Below are positions 37,207 to 46,513 of a stretch of DNA of 64,000 nucleotides, piece by piece (within the stretch, counting starts at the first letter, position 1; each line of letters starts with the position of its first letter). The translations under genes and the position numbers were made by a program. This stretch comes from Bacillus pumilus. Its GTDB lineage: Bacteria > Bacillota > Bacilli > Bacillales > Bacillaceae. The notes beneath the pieces were generated by a model, which was not told where the DNA came from, ran no database searches, and was given only the letters and a program-made list of their open reading frames with translations. The stretch covers positions 930,001 to 994,000 of the forward strand of contig NZ_LT906438.1 of NCBI RefSeq assembly GCF_900186955.1, written 5' to 3'.

Positions 37207-38868
37207 ATGACTTTTTCTAGCTTAGAAAGAGAACAAATGCTGCAGGAAATGACAAAAAAACCATATGATGTGTTTATCATTGGTGGGGGTATTACAGGCG
37301 CGGGTACAGCACTTGATGCGGCTTCACGCGGAATGCGCGTCGGTCTTGCAGAAATGCAGGATTTCGCAGCAGGTACATCTAGCCGCTCTACGAAACTAGT
37401 GCACGGTGGACTTCGTTATTTAAAACAATTTGAAGTAAAAATGGTCGCAGAGGTCGGTAAAGAGCGTGCCATTGTATACGAAAACGGTCCTCATGTAACA
37501 ACACCAGAATGGATGCTTCTTCCGATGCATAAAGGCGGGACATTCGGTAAGTTTTCAACATCCATTGGGCTTAGAGTGTATGACTTTTTAGCTGGCGTCA
37601 AGCATAACGAACGCAGAAGCATGCTGAGCGCGAAGGAAACACTTGCAAAAGAACCGCTTGTGAAAAAGGACGGCTTAAAAGGCGGCGGCTACTATGTTGA
37701 ATACCGTACGGACGATGCACGCCTCACAATCGAAGTCATGAAAGAGGCTGTGAAATTCGGAGCAGAAGCGGTCAACTATGCGAAAGTAAAAGAATTTATT
37801 TATGATAAAGGCAAAGTTGTCGGTGTTGTCATTGAAGATGTCATGACGCAGAAAACATACGATGTATATGCGAAGAAAATCGTCAATGCGACAGGTCCGT
37901 GGGTCGATCAACTAAGAGGCAAGGATCACTCAAAAGAAGGGAAGCACTTACAGCATACAAAAGGTATTCACTTAGTATTCGACCAATCAGTCTTCCCATT
38001 AAAACAAGCGATCTACTTTGACACACCTGATAAACGGATGGTCTTTGCGATTCCAAGAGAAGGCAAAACGTACGTTGGTACAACAGATACAGTGTACAAA
38101 AAGCAGCTGGAACATCCGCGTATGACAAAAGCAGATCGTGATTATGTCATCAATGCGATTCAATACATGTTCCCTGATCTCAATATTACAGAAAAAGATG
38201 TTGAATCTAACTGGGCTGGTCTTCGTCCACTCATTCATGAAGAGGGCAAAGACCCTTCAGAAATTTCTCGTAAGGATGAAGTATGGACATCATCTTCAGG
38301 CTTAATCACCATTGCTGGCGGTAAATTAACAGGCTACCGCAAAATGGCTGAGCATATTGTGAATCTTGTACGTGATGGACTAAAAGAAGAAACAGGCAAA
38401 GACTTTGGACCATGTAAAACAAAGCATATGCCAATTTCAGGCGGTCATGTAGGCGGATCTAAAAATATGGCTTCCTTTGTCCAAGCGAAAACAGCAGAAG
38501 GTGCATCTGTTGGTTTAACAGAACCGATTGCTCAAAAACTTGCCGAAAAATATGGCTCAAACGTCAGCAGTCTCTTCAAGCGTGTAGAGCAGCTTCAAGG
38601 TGAAGCAGACAAACGAAACATTCCAGCGTATGTACTCGCAGAACTTGTCTATGCAATCGAAGAAGAATTAGCTGTTACTCCTGTCGATTTCTTCTTAAGA
38701 AGAACAGGAAGCCTACTATTTAATATCAACTGGGCAAAAAAATATGCACAGCCAGTCGCTGATTATATGGCAGAGCGTTTTGGCTGGGATGAAGCAGTAA
38801 AACAGAAGCATCAAACAGAATTAGATCAACTATTCCATGAAGCAGTTGTACCGCTTGATGCTGAATAA
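37207..38868 (+). CDS. glpD: Aerobic glycerol-3-phosphate dehydrogenase GlpD
   Basis: 553 residues from the ATG at 37207, which follows GGGAGGAAC; the frame upstream of it is the leader. Membrane-associated FAD enzyme that oxidises glycerol-3-phosphate to dihydroxyacetone phosphate and passes electrons to menaquinone. The dinucleotide-binding motif is '[21 protein letters not shown]' split at its usual Gly pattern (residues about 20-40); '[17 protein letters not shown]' follows, and the C-terminal domain has '[13 protein letters not shown]'. It ends at a terminator into which a 177-bp repeat has inserted. Confidence 0.96.
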   Translation: MTFSSLEREQMLQEMTKKPYDVFIIGGGITGAGTALDAASRGMRVGLAEMQDFAAGTSSRSTKLVHGGLRYLKQFEVKMVAEVGKERAIVYENGPHVTTPEWMLLPMHKGGTFGKFSTSIGLRVYDFLAGVKHNERRSMLSAKETLAKEPLVKKDGLKGGGYYVEYRTDDARLTIEVMKEAVKFGAEAVNYAKVKEFIYDKGKVVGVVIEDVMTQKTYDVYAKKIVNATGPWVDQLRGKDHSKEGKHLQHTKGIHLVFDQSVFPLKQAIYFDTPDKRMVFAIPREGKTYVGTTDTVYKKQLEHPRMTKADRDYVINAIQYMFPDLNITEKDVESNWAGLRPLIHEEGKDPSEISRKDEVWTSSSGLITIAGGKLTGYRKMAEHIVNLVRDGLKEETGKDFGPCKTKHMPISGGHVGGSKNMASFVQAKTAEGASVGLTEPIAQKLAEKYGSNVSSLFKRVEQLQGEADKRNIPAYVLAELVYAIEEELAVTPVDFFLRRTGSLLFNINWAKKYAQPVADYMAERFGWDEAVKQKHQTELDQLFHEAVVPLDAE

Positions 38869-38871
38869 AAG

Positions 38872-38896
38872 AAAAGCCGATCATGCATCGGCTTTT
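38872..38896 (+). terminator. glpD terminator hairpin, upstream copy
   Basis: A 25-base segment, AAAAGCCGAT-CATGC-ATCGGCTTTT, forming a perfect hairpin. An identical 25-base copy lies at 39074-39098; the 177-bp repeat lies exactly between them. Confidence 0.9.
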
Positions 38897-39073
38897 CAGC
38901 GTGTAGACAAACCCTCGCATTCTTTGTCAGGTCTGTGCGCCGGTGCTCACGAATGTCAAATTCGCTCCGCTCCGGTGCTCGTCCTTTCTAGACTTCAAGG
39001 GTTTTCAGACTACGCTGAAAGGAAGACAAAGAACTAAAATAAAGATCATTTTAGCCCTTTGTCAGCAATAAGT
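38897..39073 (+). repeat. 177-bp structured repeat element, copy A
   Basis: Starts CAGCGTGTAGACAAA and ends in a stem-loop whose outer arms are GACAAAG/CTTTGTC. It is about 85% identical by eye to copy B (52451-52625, inverted). Parts, from left: an outer stem CAGCGT (38897-38902) / ACGCTG (about 39012-39017), inner stems AGGTCT/AGACTT and GCGCCGG/CCGGTGC closed by a loop identical in both copies, then a terminal 16-bp stem with loop AAAGATC (about 39026-39064). It has no ORF of note. The two identical glpD terminator hairpins flank it like a target duplication. Apart from the element and these hairpins, the gap up to pgcA shows nothing more. Confidence 0.85.
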
Positions 39074-39100
39074 AAAAGCCGATCATGCATCGGCTTTTTT
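39074..39100 (+). terminator. glpD terminator hairpin, downstream copy with T run
   Basis: Second identical 25-base hairpin, here followed by extra T, so it is the complete original terminator end. Confidence 0.9.
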
Positions 39101-39213
39101 ATTTGTTCAGCATTTTCTTCATCTCCCAATGATATAGCATGACATAAAGGATGATTCCATATAAAATAGCAGTAGAGGTTATTTTATTGATGATAAGAGC
39201 TGGGAGGACGACC

Positions 39214-40959
39214 ATGAGTTGGAAGACGAATTATGAGCGATGGATCAATGAGAAGCACCTGGATACTGAGCTAAGGGAATGGCTGGAGGCACATCAAGAT
39301 AATCAACAAGCACTTGAAGACTGTTTCTACAAAAACCTTGAGTTCGGCACTGGAGGAATGCGCGGGGAGATTGGTGCTGGTACGAACCGAATGAATGTGT
39401 ACACGGTTCGTAAAGCATCTGCAGGTCTTGCTGCGTATATTGCGAAACATGGAGAGGATGCAAAAAGAAGAGGCGTCGCCATTGCATATGATTCACGCCA
39501 TAAATCGCCTGAATTTGCGATGGAAGCAGCCAAAACACTTGCCTCGCAGGGCATCCAAACATACGTATTTGACGAACTGCGTCCAACACCTGAGCTTTCC
39601 TTTGCTGTTCGAGAGCTGAATGCATTTGCTGGGATTGTCGTAACAGCAAGTCATAATCCACCAGAATATAATGGCTATAAAGTATATGGAGAAGACGGCG
39701 GACAGCTGCCGCCACTTCAAGCAGATCAAGTCATTCAAGAAGTAGATGCAATAGAAAATGAACTGTCGATTTCGGTTGATTCAGAAGAAACGTTAAAACA
39801 ACAAGGGCTGATCAACATGATCGGAGCAGAAATCGATCATGCTTATATTGAAAAATTAAAAACCATCAGTGTGCACCCTGAGCTGGCAGATGAGGTCGAT
39901 GTCAAAGTCGTTTTCACACCACTTCATGGTACGGCCAACCAGCCTGTCCGAAAAGGGCTTCAAGTTTTAGGCTATCAGCACGTAACCGTTGTGCCTGAAC
40001 AGGAAAGACCAGATCCGCAATTTTCAACAGTGACATCGCCAAACCCAGAGGAGCATGCAGCATTTGAGTATGCCATCAAGCTTGGCGAAAAGCAGAATGC
40101 CGATATCCTCATTGCAACAGACCCAGATGCGGATAGGTTAGGTATTGCGGTCAGAGATCATGATGGAGAGTTTACCGTCTTAACAGGCAACCAAACAGGA
40201 GCCCTATTGCTCCATTATTTATTGTCTGAAAAACAAAAGCTTGGTCAGCTGCCGCCTCGTCCCGTTGTGATGAAAACGATTGTCACAAGTGAGCTTGGGC
40301 GTGCTGTTGCTTCAGCATTTGGTGCCCATACGATTGACACGCTTACTGGTTTTAAATTTATCGGTGAAAAAATCAAGCAATTCGAAGAGAGCGGAGAATA
40401 CACGTTTCAATTCGGGTACGAAGAAAGCTATGGCTATTTGATCGGTGACTTTGCCCGAGATAAAGATGCGGTGCAAGCAGCGCTGTTAGCTGTCGAAGTC
40501 GCTGCTTTCTATAAAAAACAAGGCAAGTCCTTGTACGATGCGCTAGTTGATATTTTCAAGGAGTTTGGATTTTACCGAGAAGGGTTAAAGTCGTTAACCT
40601 TAAAAGGAAAAGAAGGAGCAGAGCAAATTTCAGCGATCCTTCATACCTTTAGAACAAATCCGCCAGCTGCTATCGCGGGTCAGCGCATCACTGTCATCGA
40701 GGATTACCAATCAAGTCAAAGATATCTGATTGCCGAAAAGAAAGAAGAAACCATTCACCTTCCAGCATCAAACGTGCTGAAATATTTCCTTGAGGATGGT
40801 TCGTGGTTCTGCTTAAGACCTTCCGGAACTGAGCCTAAAGTGAAATTTTATATTGCCGTCAAAGGTACATCGTTAACAGATAGCGAAGAAAAGCTGAAGC
40901 ATTTGTCAGAAGAAGTGATGAAAGTCGTTTATGAAATTGTGGAAGAAACAGCTAAATAA
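39214..40959 (+). CDS. pgcA: Alpha-phosphoglucomutase PgcA
   Basis: 581 residues from the ATG at 39214, after GGGAGGACG. It interconverts glucose-6-phosphate and glucose-1-phosphate for UDP-glucose synthesis, feeding wall teichoic acid glucosylation and glycolipid anchors, and it links nutrient status to cell division. The phosphoserine loop is '[13 protein letters not shown]' (Ser about 146), the metal loop '[10 protein letters not shown]', the sugar loop 'GYEESYGY' and the phosphate loop '[12 protein letters not shown]'. Length equals that of B. subtilis PgcA (yhxB). Confidence 0.96.
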   Translation: MSWKTNYERWINEKHLDTELREWLEAHQDNQQALEDCFYKNLEFGTGGMRGEIGAGTNRMNVYTVRKASAGLAAYIAKHGEDAKRRGVAIAYDSRHKSPEFAMEAAKTLASQGIQTYVFDELRPTPELSFAVRELNAFAGIVVTASHNPPEYNGYKVYGEDGGQLPPLQADQVIQEVDAIENELSISVDSEETLKQQGLINMIGAEIDHAYIEKLKTISVHPELADEVDVKVVFTPLHGTANQPVRKGLQVLGYQHVTVVPEQERPDPQFSTVTSPNPEEHAAFEYAIKLGEKQNADILIATDPDADRLGIAVRDHDGEFTVLTGNQTGALLLHYLLSEKQKLGQLPPRPVVMKTIVTSELGRAVASAFGAHTIDTLTGFKFIGEKIKQFEESGEYTFQFGYEESYGYLIGDFARDKDAVQAALLAVEVAAFYKKQGKSLYDALVDIFKEFGFYREGLKSLTLKGKEGAEQISAILHTFRTNPPAAIAGQRITVIEDYQSSQRYLIAEKKEETIHLPASNVLKYFLEDGSWFCLRPSGTEPKVKFYIAVKGTSLTDSEEKLKHLSEEVMKVVYEIVEETAK

Positions 40960-40965
40960 ACAAAC

Positions 40966-40997
40966 AAGGCCATTGTGTGAATACACGATGGCTTTTT
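40966..40997 (+). terminator. Terminator of pgcA
   Basis: Stem GCCATTGTGT/ACACGATGGC (one G-T pair) followed by five T. A second hairpin, AAAAGGATGA/TCATCCTTTT, lies at 41005-41031. Confidence 0.8.
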
Positions 40998-41110
40998 CTC
41001 CATCAAAAGGATGAGAAAAAATCATCCTTTTAGCGAAAGAACCGGCAGAATGCTCATGATATAATGAGCGTAATGAAAAGAGAAGGCAGCAAATGCCGGG
41101 GGTAAACAGT

Positions 41111-42256
41111 ATGGGAGAATATCAAGAGAAGGTTGAAACATTAAAAACGCTAAAAGAAATTGCTGAAAAGCTAAATGAAGGCTTGGAAATAAAAGATACG
41201 CTTCATGAAGTGCTCCATATGCTGATGGATGTCACAGGCTTTCATTCCGCATGGATTTATTTTATAGAAAAAGACGGCTCGTACGAACTGATGGCAGAGG
41301 TCTCCTTACCAGAAGCGCTGGCAAAGCATCAAAAGCAGCTCATGTGCCAAAACGATTGCTATTGCATCAATCGATACACAAAGGGCTCACTCCAATCAGC
41401 CACAAACATTATGAATTGTAAACGCATCGAAACGGCGGTTAAAAAGCAGCTTGGGGATACTGAAGGAATTACACATCATGCGACGGTTCCCCTCAAAGCA
41501 TGTAAGCGTACGTTCGGGTTATTGAATGTGGCGGCAAAAGGAAAAGTCACATTTACGCAAGAAGAATTGAACTTGCTTGAAAGCATTGCGCTTCAAATTG
41601 GTACCGCCATTCAACGGATGAAGCTTGTGCAAAACGAACATCAGCATGCTCTTTTGGAAGAAAGAAACCGGCTTGCACAGGACTTACATGATTCCGTTAA
41701 CCAAATGCTATTTTCAGTCAGCCTGACTGCTAAAGCCGCCCGTCAAATGACAAACGATCAGAATCTAGGGGAAATGATTGATTTTATTCAGCATTTGTCA
41801 CAAGATGCACTGGTTGAAATGCGGTCACTCATTTGGCAGCTAAGGCCAAGAGGACTTGAAAAAGGATTCACAACAGGGATTCAAGAGTATGCAAAGCTTT
41901 TAGGATTACGCTGTACATTATCGTTATCAGGCTGTATGGAGATGGATCATTCCCAGCATGAAACGTTGTTTCGGGTATGCCAAGAAGCGCTGAATAATTG
42001 TCAAAAACATGCGGAAGTAGAGGAAGTCAAGGTCCAGCTTGAACAATCAAAAGACACGTTTGAGATGAAAATCATCGACCACGGAAAAGGGTTTCAGTAT
42101 GACGAGCAAATGAGCCTCCCTTCACTTGGTCTGAAAGGGATGTCTGACCGTATCAAAAGAGCTGGTGGAACATTTTGTATAGAGTCTGAGCTCGGTAAAG
42201 GAACCACTATTCAAGTGAAGGTGCCATTTTCTCAAGAAAGGAAGGGGTCGTCATGA
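41111..42256 (+). CDS. yhcY: GAF-domain sensor histidine kinase YhcY
   Basis: 381 residues from the ATG at 41111, after CGGGGGTAA; an earlier in-frame ATG at 41093 has a poorer site. An N-terminal GAF domain (about 20-170) with several cysteines ('MCQNDCYCIN') could hold a redox or metal ligand. A HisKA_3 domain follows with His193 in 'QDLHDSVNQMLFS', then HATPase_c ('GLKGMSDRIKRAGG'). There is no membrane helix, so it senses inside the cell. It is coupled to yhcZ by an ATGA overlap. Confidence 0.92.
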   Translation: MGEYQEKVETLKTLKEIAEKLNEGLEIKDTLHEVLHMLMDVTGFHSAWIYFIEKDGSYELMAEVSLPEALAKHQKQLMCQNDCYCINRYTKGSLQSATNIMNCKRIETAVKKQLGDTEGITHHATVPLKACKRTFGLLNVAAKGKVTFTQEELNLLESIALQIGTAIQRMKLVQNEHQHALLEERNRLAQDLHDSVNQMLFSVSLTAKAARQMTNDQNLGEMIDFIQHLSQDALVEMRSLIWQLRPRGLEKGFTTGIQEYAKLLGLRCTLSLSGCMEMDHSQHETLFRVCQEALNNCQKHAEVEEVKVQLEQSKDTFEMKIIDHGKGFQYDEQMSLPSLGLKGMSDRIKRAGGTFCIESELGKGTTIQVKVPFSQERKGSS

Positions 42257-42903
42257 GAGTTGTCATTGCAGATGATCATCATATTGTGAGAAAAGGGCTT
42301 GTGTTTTTCCTGCAGACACAGCCTGACGTCGAAATCGTTGGTGAGGCTTCTAATGGAGAAGAAGCATTAGAAATTGTCAGACAAACGCGGCCTGATATCG
42401 TTCTCATGGATTTATCGATGCCTGTAATGAATGGCATTGAGGCAACGAAACAAATGACGCTGGAAATGCCTGATACCCGCATTGTGATCCTGACAAGCTA
42501 TGCGGATAAAGATTATGTTATTCCCGCCATTCAAGCAGGGGCAAAAGCCTATCAACTCAAGGATGTAGCGCCAGAAAAACTTCTTACGACAATGATTGAC
42601 GTACAAAAAGGCACCTATCAATTAGATGGTCATATCACCAATTTTCTTGTGCAGCATTTGACTGAGCCAAAAGAGCAAAAATGGGAGTTAATGAAAGAGC
42701 TGACCAATAGAGAGCGAGATGTCTTATTCGAAATTGCAAAGGGGAAAAGCAATAAAGAAATTGCCTCATCCTTGTTTATTTCTGAAAAAACTGTCAAAAC
42801 GCACGTATCTCATGTATTATCAAAACTAGAGCTGGCAGATCGTACCCAAGCGGCTCTGTATGCAGTGGATTATCAAAAAAGTCAGCCTAAAGAGCTGCTA
42901 TAA
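42253..42903 (+). CDS. yhcZ: NarL/LuxR-type response regulator YhcZ
   Basis: 216 residues; ATG overlaps the yhcY stop. Receiver domain with phosphoacceptor Asp53 in 'VLMDLSMPVMNG' and Lys in 'LKDVAP'. C-terminal LuxR helix-turn-helix 'LTNRERDVLFEIAKGKSNKEIASSLFISEKTVKTHV' is seen in two parts. It pairs with YhcY. In B. subtilis yhdA (an azoreductase) follows; here it is missing. Confidence 0.94.
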   Translation: MRVVIADDHHIVRKGLVFFLQTQPDVEIVGEASNGEEALEIVRQTRPDIVLMDLSMPVMNGIEATKQMTLEMPDTRIVILTSYADKDYVIPAIQAGAKAYQLKDVAPEKLLTTMIDVQKGTYQLDGHITNFLVQHLTEPKEQKWELMKELTNRERDVLFEIAKGKSNKEIASSLFISEKTVKTHVSHVLSKLELADRTQAALYAVDYQKSQPKELL

Positions 42904-42966
42904 CAGAAGGGAATTTAGTCGTTATGCTAAAACTTTTAAGCGCACATTCAGTTCAATGAATTGAAT

Positions 42967-43007
42967 AAAAAGAGCACGGTTGTTGGTTTATTTGACGTGC
43001 CCTTTTT
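42967..43007 (+). terminator. Terminator after yhcZ
   Basis: Arms AAAAAGAGCACG/CGTGCCCTTTTT, loop of 17 bases, T run. Confidence 0.65.
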
Positions 43008-43053
43008 GCGTGAAAAGAGAAGCATGTTCAGTCTAATTTCTATGAGTAAAACG

Positions 43054-43094
43054 AAAAAAGACTTAATGAGTATATGCTCATCAAGTCTTTTTTT
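43054..43094. terminator. Second hairpin terminator before the GNAT gene
   Basis: AAAAAAGACTT (43054-43064) / AAGTCTTTTTT (43083-43093) with an inner ATGAG/CTCAT stem. Confidence 0.75.
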
Positions 43095-43155
43095 ATTTTG
43101 AAGGGGGTGATAAACCGGCTGACTAAAGGTGAAATGATAAAAGGAGGAAATGAGC

Positions 43156-44040
43156 ATGGAGACATATGAATTAGTGAGTGATTATCGCCATGATGACAAA
43201 TTGAAAGAAAGTTTTAATCAGTTAGCGATCAAGACATTTGATTTGGATTTTAGTGACTGGTACAAAAGAGGGTATTGGGATGAAAAATATATTCCTTATT
43301 CCTTTGTCCATCACGGGAAAGTGATCTCAAACGCTTCCGTCTATCTCATGTCGCTGATCATTGATGGCCAAACGTATCGAGCTGTTCAAATTGGCACGGT
43401 GATGACGGATCAAGCCTACCGCCACAAGGGATTAGCGACAAAGTTAATGCAGCATATTATGGATTCGTACGAACATGATTGTGATTTGATCTTTCTTTTT
43501 GCCAATGAAACTGTACTGGATTTTTATCCAAGGTTCGGCTTTACTCGTTATGACGAAAGTGAATTTATTTTAAATATCGGCAAAAGCGCTATTCAAATGA
43601 AAAAGAACGTGCGTCTCAAGCAGCTGACGTTGGAACATGACCTGCCATTACTTGAACAGTTCGCAGAGAAACGCCAAACAGGCTCAATGAAATTAGATGC
43701 TAAGGATCATGGCAGCTTATTGATGTTTTATTTTACATTCGTTTGGCGGGATGCCATTTTCTATATTGAAGCGTTGGATACGATTGTTCTGATGAATGAA
43801 GAAAATGAAACCATACATGTATTTGATATCATTTCTCTCGAGCGACAAAATATAGAGGAAGTTGTTGCATATATTGTGAGTGAAACGACGGAAAAAGTGC
43901 TGTTCTATTTTACACCTGATACGTCAATTGACGGCTTACACGCGGTGAAGGCACCAAATGACGAGGATGCGCTGTTTGTTTATACAAAACAAGATTGGGT
44001 AAAAGACCACTTTATGCTTCCAATCACTGCGCACTGCTAA
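43156..44040 (+). CDS. GNAT-family N-acetyltransferase
   Basis: 294 residues from the ATG at 43156, eight bases after AAAGGAGG (an ATG two codons earlier is too close to the site). The N-terminal GNAT domain has the acetyl-CoA loop 'TDQAYRHKGLATKLM' and 'FYPRFGFTRYDES'. The C-terminal half is a second domain of the Eis-like type. The substrate is unknown. A terminator follows at once. Confidence 0.85.
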   Translation: METYELVSDYRHDDKLKESFNQLAIKTFDLDFSDWYKRGYWDEKYIPYSFVHHGKVISNASVYLMSLIIDGQTYRAVQIGTVMTDQAYRHKGLATKLMQHIMDSYEHDCDLIFLFANETVLDFYPRFGFTRYDESEFILNIGKSAIQMKKNVRLKQLTLEHDLPLLEQFAEKRQTGSMKLDAKDHGSLLMFYFTFVWRDAIFYIEALDTIVLMNEENETIHVFDIISLERQNIEEVVAYIVSETTEKVLFYFTPDTSIDGLHAVKAPNDEDALFVYTKQDWVKDHFMLPITAHC

Positions 44041-44048
44041 ATGTATGT

Positions 44049-44076
44049 AAAAAGGCTGATCATCAGCCTTTTTCTT
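44049..44076. terminator. Bidirectional terminator between the GNAT gene and yhdB
   Basis: Perfect stem AAAAAGGCTGA/TCAGCCTTTTT between convergent genes. Confidence 0.85.
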
Positions 44077-44324
44077 TATGTGTACACCGGTTGTGAATAA
44101 ACTTCAGAAGCAGCAGCCTCTGAAGCATGGTCAATGTACTGCAGGAGCCCATATAAACATTTTTCAACATCAGCATCGTTCCGGTTAAATTGATACGCGT
44201 GTAAGAAATGCTCAATACGTTTCGAGAGCAAGTCATCTTGCGTACGTACCATAAGAATAAGTAAATTATCCCATTGCGAGCGATGCGTATAATAAAGTGC
44301 TTTATCATAATCCGCCACATTCAT
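44076..44324 (-). CDS. yhdB: YhdB-like protein
   Basis: 82 residues from the ATG at 44324, after AAAGGAGAAGG. A small, soluble, helical protein beginning MNVADYDKALYYTHRSQW. Size, orientation and position match B. subtilis YhdB, of unknown function. It is divergent from yhdC. Confidence 0.8.
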   Translation of the reverse strand: MNVADYDKALYYTHRSQWDNLLILMVRTQDDLLSKRIEHFLHAYQFNRNDADVEKCLYGLLQYIDHASEAAASEVYSQPVYT

Positions 44325-44515
44325 CAAACCTTCTCCTTTCCCTTGAGAAGTCCTCATTAGTTTGCTCGGAACATATCGACATTTTCAGGGGAAAAGTTGG
44401 TGTCCGCATCAATCGTGTACCGGGAATTATAGGCTGAATAAATGCTTCATGTATGAAAATGGATCGATCAGCAAAACATAAACAAAATATACATGAAAGT
44501 GAGAGCAATGATATC

Positions 44516-44836
44516 ATGCAGCCGAAATGGTGGGTGCCTTTTGCAGCAGGAATGGTTTTGTTTGGCAGTTTCATGATCCATCCTCCAACAAATGCAGCGA
44601 TGCAGCCTGTTGAAAATTGGGAAAGACTTGCGTACACAGCGTTGCAAGAGGAATATGAAGGCGCCGCTTTAAACGATTATCAATATATCGGGCGTACACA
44701 AGTAAATGAAGATCAGACAAAAGATGTCTTTCGCGTCACCGTGAAGGAAGGCTCAACGCTTTTTGCTGCGCATGCAGAAATCTATTTTCACCCGGTGACC
44801 GGTCATTTGATTAGTATTAACGTATTCCGGTTATAA
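44516..44836 (+). CDS. yhdC: Secreted DUF3889-type protein YhdC
   Basis: 106 residues from the ATG at 44516 (GTGAGAGC upstream), which gives nearly the B. subtilis YhdC length; a longer frame from 44453 is open but adds a polar N-terminus before the signal. An N-terminal hydrophobic segment ending at 'TNAA' looks like a signal peptide. The mature part is a small domain with 'YQYIGRTQVNEDQTKDVFRVTVKEG' in two strands. Function unknown. Confidence 0.75.
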   Translation: MQPKWWVPFAAGMVLFGSFMIHPPTNAAMQPVENWERLAYTALQEEYEGAALNDYQYIGRTQVNEDQTKDVFRVTVKEGSTLFAAHAEIYFHPVTGHLISINVFRL

Positions 44837-44871
44837 AAAAAGCACCTCTTTATTAGAGGTGCCCTTTCCGG
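44837..44871. terminator. Bidirectional terminator between yhdC and the catalase gene
   Basis: Stem AAAGCACCTCT/AGAGGTGCCCTTT between convergent genes. Confidence 0.8.
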
Positions 44872-44876
44872 ATCAA

Positions 44877-46352
44877 TTATTTCATGCTTCCTTGAAGGTA
44901 TGAGCGGATATCCACGCCAAGTGAATCGGCTAATCGTTGTCCGTAGTCTTCATCTGCACGGTAGAAGTTGCAGATCGCAAGTAATTTTGTTTTGTCATTT
45001 ACGTCTTTCAGGTCAGCGGTTAGATTTTTGATCAATGCTTGTTTCTCTTCTTCAGAATAGCTTCGATATTTTTCCCCTGCTTGTTTGAAGTCGTTTGGTT
45101 TTTCAATTTTTTGTCTCACCATACGATCACCGTGAAGAACTTGTTCACTTTCCTTGTAGTGAGGATTTTCTTTTGGCTGATCATCGTAACGGTTTGGTTC
45201 ATAGTTAATATGACCGCTTGGACGAGTCGTTGTCATAAAGCCATCCTGCTGATTATTGTGTACAGGTGCATAAGGACAGTTCACCGGAATGCGCATATAG
45301 TTGGCACCAAGACGATGACGCTGCGTATCTGGATAAGAGAACAGACGACCTTGAAGCAATTTATCTTCAGATGCTTCAATTCCTGGAACAAGTGCACTTG
45401 GTGTGAAAGCAACTTGCTCTGTTTCAGCAAAGAAGTTCTCAGGATTGCGGTTCAGAGTCATGCGTCCTACTTTTTGAAGTGGGTAATCTTCTTCGCTCCA
45501 TGTCTTTGTTGGATCACATGGATCATAATCAAGATCATCATAATCGCTCAGCGGCATCAGCTGGACATATAAGTCCCATGCTGGGTAGTTGCCATTTTCA
45601 ATACGGTCATATAAGTCTCTTGTCGCATGCTGGAAATCATTCGCTTGGATTTCTGCTGCTTCTTCCATAGATAAATTGCGAATACCTTCTGAAGGTCTCC
45701 AGTGATATTTCACATATTTTGTTTCTCCATATTTGTTGACCCATCTAAATGTATGCACACCAGAACCGCGCATTTCAGCATAGTTCGCAGGGATTCCTTC
45801 ATCAGAGAAGAGCCATGTGAGCATATGAGTGGATTCAGGTGTTAAGGTCATAAAATCCCAATAACGGTCAGGATCTTGGATATTGGTTACAGGATCTGGC
45901 TTGAGAGAGTGAACCATATCAGGGAATTTCAATGCATCACGTATAAAGAAGATCGGCAAGTTGTTACCAACTAGATCATAGTTGCCTTCTTCTGTGTAAA
46001 ATTTGACAGCAAAGCCACGCGGATCACGCAATGTTTCAGGTGAACCTTTAGGATGAATAACGGTTGAGAAGCGAACAAAAACATCTGTCTGTTTTCCTTC
46101 TTCACTTAAGAAAGCCGCTTTTGTATGTTTCTCCATACTATTTTCAACTTCAAACACACCATAAGCGCCGGCGCCTCTCGCATGAACGACACGCTCTGGA
46201 ATACGTTCACGATCGAAGTGTGCAAGTTTTTCAATCAAATGGTAATCATCAAGAAATGTAGGTCCGCGGTGACCAGCTGTTCTTGAGTTTTGGTTATCGC
46301 CAACAGGTACGCCTTGGTTCGTTGTCAAATTTTTATGATTTGAATTTGTCAT
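44877..46352 (-). CDS. Clade-3 haem catalase
   Basis: 491 residues; ATG with AGGAGGAGAA upstream. It converts hydrogen peroxide to water and oxygen. Catalytic His is in 'RVVHARGAGAYGVFE', Asn in 'YDLVGNNLPIFFIRD', and the haem Tyr in 'RLFSYPDTQRHRLG'. The sequence is closer to the vegetative catalase of Listeria and related clade-3 enzymes than to B. subtilis KatA. In B. pumilus the main vegetative catalase has been called KatX2; this may be that gene, but I cannot prove it. A PerR-like box and a good promoter lie upstream. B. subtilis has no catalase at this place. Confidence 0.95.
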   Translation of the reverse strand: MTNSNHKNLTTNQGVPVGDNQNSRTAGHRGPTFLDDYHLIEKLAHFDRERIPERVVHARGAGAYGVFEVENSMEKHTKAAFLSEEGKQTDVFVRFSTVIHPKGSPETLRDPRGFAVKFYTEEGNYDLVGNNLPIFFIRDALKFPDMVHSLKPDPVTNIQDPDRYWDFMTLTPESTHMLTWLFSDEGIPANYAEMRGSGVHTFRWVNKYGETKYVKYHWRPSEGIRNLSMEEAAEIQANDFQHATRDLYDRIENGNYPAWDLYVQLMPLSDYDDLDYDPCDPTKTWSEEDYPLQKVGRMTLNRNPENFFAETEQVAFTPSALVPGIEASEDKLLQGRLFSYPDTQRHRLGANYMRIPVNCPYAPVHNNQQDGFMTTTRPSGHINYEPNRYDDQPKENPHYKESEQVLHGDRMVRQKIEKPNDFKQAGEKYRSYSEEEKQALIKNLTADLKDVNDKTKLLAICNFYRADEDYGQRLADSLGVDIRSYLQGSMK

Positions 46353-46406
46353 TCTTTTTCTCCTCCTGTAAACAAAAAAATGGTTTCTAGCAATCTATAT
46401 ACCCTA

Positions 46407-46434
46407 ATTATATTGAATCAAACATGATAGTCAA
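46407..46434 (-). promoter_or_regulatory. Catalase promoter
   Basis: On the minus strand TTGACT (46434-46429), 16-base spacer, TATAAT (46412-46407), about 55 bases before the start codon. Confidence 0.75.
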
Positions 46435-46441
46435 TATCTAT

Positions 46442-46456
46442 TTATAATAATTTTAA
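46442..46456. promoter_or_regulatory. PerR-box-like operator of the catalase gene
   Basis: The 15-base sequence TTAAAATTATTATAA (minus strand) differs from the PerR consensus TTATAATNATTATAA at one position. It lies about 8 bases upstream of the -35 box. This predicts induction by peroxide through PerR. Confidence 0.7.
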
Positions 46457-46483
46457 ATTAATTATTATTACAAGAAGGTAAAG

Positions 46484-46513
46484 AAAAAGACGAAAGAATA
46501 GAATTCTTTCGTC
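46484..46513 (-). terminator. Terminator of nsrR
   Basis: Stem GACGAAAGAAT/ATTCTTTCGTC followed by T on the minus strand. It touches the nsrR stop codon. Confidence 0.75.

Noticed and set aside
38897..39073. Repeat copy A as an IS remnant with coding capacity
   Set aside because: The longest frame across it has no start signal and ends in different phases in copies A and B; the conserved feature is pairing, not codons.
42904..43155. Copy of the 175-bp repeat near the hairpins after yhcZ
   Set aside because: The hairpins are ordinary terminators; none of the element's conserved segments (CAGCGTGTAGAC, GTGCTCACGAATG) is present.
45039..45572. 177-codon frame opposite the catalase gene
   Set aside because: A shadow frame rich in Cys, Trp and Phe with no start signal, fully inside the catalase gene.
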